DNA of 7,958 nucleotides, taken from Streptosporangiaceae bacterium. GTDB lineage: Bacteria > Actinomycetota > Actinomycetes > Streptosporangiales > Streptosporangiaceae. The stretch covers positions 1 to 7,958 of the forward strand of contig JASHTT010000445.1 in assembly GCA_030040415.1 (NCBI GenBank). The letters run 5' to 3'. Each line of letters starts with the position of its first letter. Within the stretch, counting starts at the first letter, position 1. The notes below the pieces were generated by a model. It did not search any database and was not told the DNA's origin. It saw only the letters and a list, made by a program, of their open reading frames with translations. Positions 6,592 through 7,958 of the stretch are shown in pieces. The position numbers and the translations under genes are program-made.

Positions 6592-6601
6592 GCATGTTCA
6601 T
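6592..6601. promoter_or_regulatory. Second candidate operator half: exact inverted copy GCATGTTCAT
   Basis: This 10-mer is the exact reverse complement of ATGAACATGC at 6491-6500. The 91 bases between the two arms are too long for an ordinary hairpin but suit two operator sites in one divergent control region, possibly bridged by a dimer of dimers. It lies about 25 bases upstream of the likely rightward -10 box. Confidence 0.4.
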
Positions 6602-6626
6602 CAGAGTGTCAGGGCGCAACGAACTT

Positions 6627-6632
6627 TACAAT
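6627..6632 (+). promoter_or_regulatory. Possible -10 box of the GntR-family gene
   Basis: TACAAT fits the TAnnnT -10 pattern and would start transcription near 6639, about 33 bases before the ATG at 6672. No convincing -35 is found at 16-18 bases upstream, so the promoter may be weak or activator-dependent. The box lies inside a short inverted repeat, TTAC (6626-6629) and GTAA (6636-6639), a possible autoregulatory site. Confidence 0.35.
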
Positions 6633-6671
6633 GACGTAATCAGGGTTGCCGTGCAGCGGAGGACTCGAGGG

Positions 6672-7451
6672 ATGAACGCCCGCGCCGATGGCGTACCGCA
6701 CGTCCCGCACGCCCGCCGCGCCGCCGTGCCCGAAGACGGTCACCGGCCAGCAGCCGGCACCGGGCTGGCAGAACGCGTCTACACCGACGTCAAGGCCCGC
6801 ATCCTGCTCGGCCAGGTCCGGCCGGGTGACGTGCTCGCCGCGCCCACGCTGGCTCAGTCCCTGTCGGTGAGCCGGACCCCGGTGCACGAGGCCCTCAAGC
6901 GGCTGGTCAGCGAGGGATACCTGGTTGCGCAGCCGCGCGTCGGCTACTCCGTCACCCCGGTCGACCTGGCCGAGCTTCGCGACCTATTCCAGGTACGGAC
7001 AAGGCTGGAAGCCCTGTCAGCCGAACTCGCCGCGAAGGCATGGACGCCGGCGCACATGGACTCCTTCGAGGCCGCCGACCGGCAGGCGCAGCGCCGCCAC
7101 CGCGAGCTGCGCGTGGCAGCCGAGCCCGGCGAACTGGCTCGTTTCCTGCATGACGAGCACAAGCGCTTCCACCGCATGATCGCCAGGATCGGCGGCAACC
7201 GGCGCCTCGAGCGCATCATCTCCGACCTGCAAGACGAGACCCAGCGCTTCTGGGCCCTGCTGCCGGCCGAGCTTCTCGTCGGCCGCGTGTTCCTTGCCGA
7301 CGAAGCGCACCGGGTGATCCTGACCGCGATAGCGTCCGGCGATCCCGCCAAGGCCAGGTCAGCCGTGGTCACGCACCTGCGCGACGGCGTCCAGCTCATG
7401 GTCGGGAGAGTGGTCCCGGACGACCCGTCGCCCGACGACCTGGGCGCTTGA
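6672..7451 (+). CDS. GntR-family transcriptional regulator with FCD ligand-binding domain
   Basis: This 259-residue protein is a FadR-subfamily GntR regulator. A ~30-residue Arg/Ala/Pro-rich extension comes first. The winged helix-turn-helix spans about 31-97: VYTDVKARILLGQVRPGD, LAQSLSVSRTPVHEALKRL with the recognition helix near 66-78, then the wing EGYLVAQPRVGYSVTPVD. The all-helical FCD domain spans about 100-245 (LRDLFQVRTRLEALSAELAA, FHRMIARIGGN, AHRVILTAIASGD, VVTHLRDGVQLM). FCD proteins usually bind small carboxylic acids, often around a metal held by Asp and three His. Here His167, His213 and His235 are in place, but the usual Asp position four residues before His167 is His163. The ATG at 6672 is chosen because GGAGGA (6658-6663) is 8 bases upstream. 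An in-frame ATG at 6594 would lie ahead of the probable transcription start. Divergent placement makes it the likely local repressor of the transport operon; its ligand is unknown. Confidence 0.93.
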   Translation: MNARADGVPHVPHARRAAVPEDGHRPAAGTGLAERVYTDVKARILLGQVRPGDVLAAPTLAQSLSVSRTPVHEALKRLVSEGYLVAQPRVGYSVTPVDLAELRDLFQVRTRLEALSAELAAKAWTPAHMDSFEAADRQAQRRHRELRVAAEPGELARFLHDEHKRFHRMIARIGGNRRLERIISDLQDETQRFWALLPAELLVGRVFLADEAHRVILTAIASGDPAKARSAVVTHLRDGVQLMVGRVVPDDPSPDDLGA

Positions 7452-7493
7452 TTATCGCGGGACTCGACCATCTGGCGCCTCGATTATCTGGGA
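7444..7493. repeat. Imperfect 19-base direct repeat across the GntR stop codon
   Basis: GCGCTTGATTATCGCGGGA (7444-7462) and GCGCCTCGATTATCTGGGA (7475-7493) align with one base shifted on each side of the shared GATTATC. They are offset by 31 bases. The first copy contains the regulator's TGA stop. It looks like a decayed local duplication; no function is evident. Confidence 0.45.
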
Positions 7494-7511
7494 ACGGGCT
7501 GGCCCTCCCAG
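7488..7511. terminator. Possible bidirectional hairpin between convergent genes
   Basis: CTGGG (7488-7492) pairs with CCCAG (7507-7511), and inside them GGG (7496-7498) can pair with CCC (7503-7505), giving an interrupted GC-rich stem with a small loop. There is no T-tract on either side. It is placed where both the GntR-family gene and the leftward methyltransferase gene need to stop, but a factor-dependent terminator or none at all is equally possible. Confidence 0.25.
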
Positions 7512-7546
7512 CTGCCCTCGCAAGGCCGCGGCCACGGCCGGGACCG

Positions 7547-7958
7547 TCAGGCCAGCCAGAACGGCCGGAACTCCTCGAATGGCGGCTCGCGTGGCGCGTC
7601 CGGCAGCCGCAGGGCCCGGCAGCGAGGCACCGGGATGCCTGCGGGATCGCGGCCGATGGTCCGGAACGTTCCGCGGGCAAACGCCTCAGGAATCGCCCGC
7701 CAGCCCAGGTTCTCCTCGTAGTAGCGAACCGCGCTGCGGACCGACGGTGCCCAGTCGTCGTCCGCCACGACCAATCCGCCCGGCCGCACGATCTTGCGCA
7801 GGAAGTAGAGATCGACGAACACCTCGTGGAACCGGTGACTGCCGTCGACAACTGCCGCGTCGGCAACCGTACCTTCGGCCAGCAGTCGTGGCAGCGCCAT
7901 AGACGACGGGGCGAGCACAAGGCTGGCGATCGACTCCAGTCCCGCGTCACGTAGCAGG
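7547..7958 (-). CDS. Class I SAM-dependent methyltransferase, C-terminal part (partial at right edge)
   Basis: The visible 136 residues are the C-terminal half of a Rossmann-fold methyltransferase resembling the Methyltransf_24 group. In order: the fragment start LLRDAGLESIASLVLAPS, ALPRLL, then VADAAVVDGSHRFHEVFVDL with the DGSH motif that follows strand 4, then FLRKIVRPGGLVVADDDWAP with the PGG turn and acidic DDD typical of this group. RYYEENLGWRAIP and a Pro/Arg-rich tail ending FRPFWLA follow. The SAM-binding GxGxG region and the true start lie beyond the window; an internal GTG at 7918 is not the start, because the frame and the fold continue upstream of it. The gene converges on the GntR-family gene with a 95-base gap and shares no visible signal with the transport operon. 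The methyl acceptor is unknown; relatives act on small molecules, sugars or cell-surface glycans. Confidence 0.82.
   Translation of the reverse strand, partial: LLRDAGLESIASLVLAPSSMALPRLLAEGTVADAAVVDGSHRFHEVFVDLYFLRKIVRPGGLVVADDDWAPSVRSAVRYYEENLGWRAIPEAFARGTFRTIGRDPAGIPVPRCRALRLPDAPREPPFEEFRPFWLA

Noticed and set aside
7523..7532. Perfect palindrome GGCCGCGGCC near the convergent gap.
   Set aside because: It is a short GC-only palindrome with no loop or T-tract, common in this base composition.

Overview
The window looks like chromosomal DNA from a high-GC actinobacterium. GTG and TTG starts are common (four of the five CDS starts other than the ATG starts of the OppC-like and GntR genes are GTG or TTG, where a start is visible), codon third positions are strongly G/C, Shine-Dalgarno sequences are clear, and genes are packed with 4-base stop/start overlaps. 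Genus cannot be assigned from sequence alone. No tRNA, rRNA, CRISPR array, insertion sequence or phage gene was seen.

Layout. Bases 1-6423 hold one leftward operon, read from right to left: a family 5 solute-binding lipoprotein (6423-4483), an alpha/beta hydrolase of the acyl-CoA thioesterase/BAAT type (4475-3174), two oligopeptide/dipeptide-type ABC permeases (OppB-like 3177-2230, OppC-like 2233-1244), an isochorismatase-family cysteine hydrolase (1188-439) and the N-terminal part of an AMP-forming acyl-CoA synthetase/ligase that runs off the left edge (442-1). The junctions are a 7-base gap, a GTGA overlap, an ATGA overlap, a 54-57 base gap and a GTGA overlap. Bases 6424-6671 form a divergent control region. 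It has a good leftward promoter (perfect TTGACA, 18-base spacer, TACGGT), a 10-base palindrome on that -35 box and a pair of exact inverted 10-mers that flank the region. Bases 6672-7451 encode a rightward GntR/FCD regulator, the obvious candidate controller of the operon. After a short convergent gap, a class I SAM-dependent methyltransferase gene (7547 to beyond the right edge) reads leftward and is probably unrelated.

How it may work. The lipoprotein and two permeases would import a peptide-like or amide-like compound, and the GntR/FCD protein would sense a small carboxylic acid and release the divergent promoters. Inside the cell, the isochorismatase-family enzyme could hydrolyse an amide or related bond, the CoA ligase could activate the freed acid, and the BAAT/thioesterase-type enzyme could move or release the acyl group. 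The families are well supported. The substrate and the order of reactions are inference. No ABC ATPase gene is visible; the pair normally needed may lie beyond the left edge or elsewhere.
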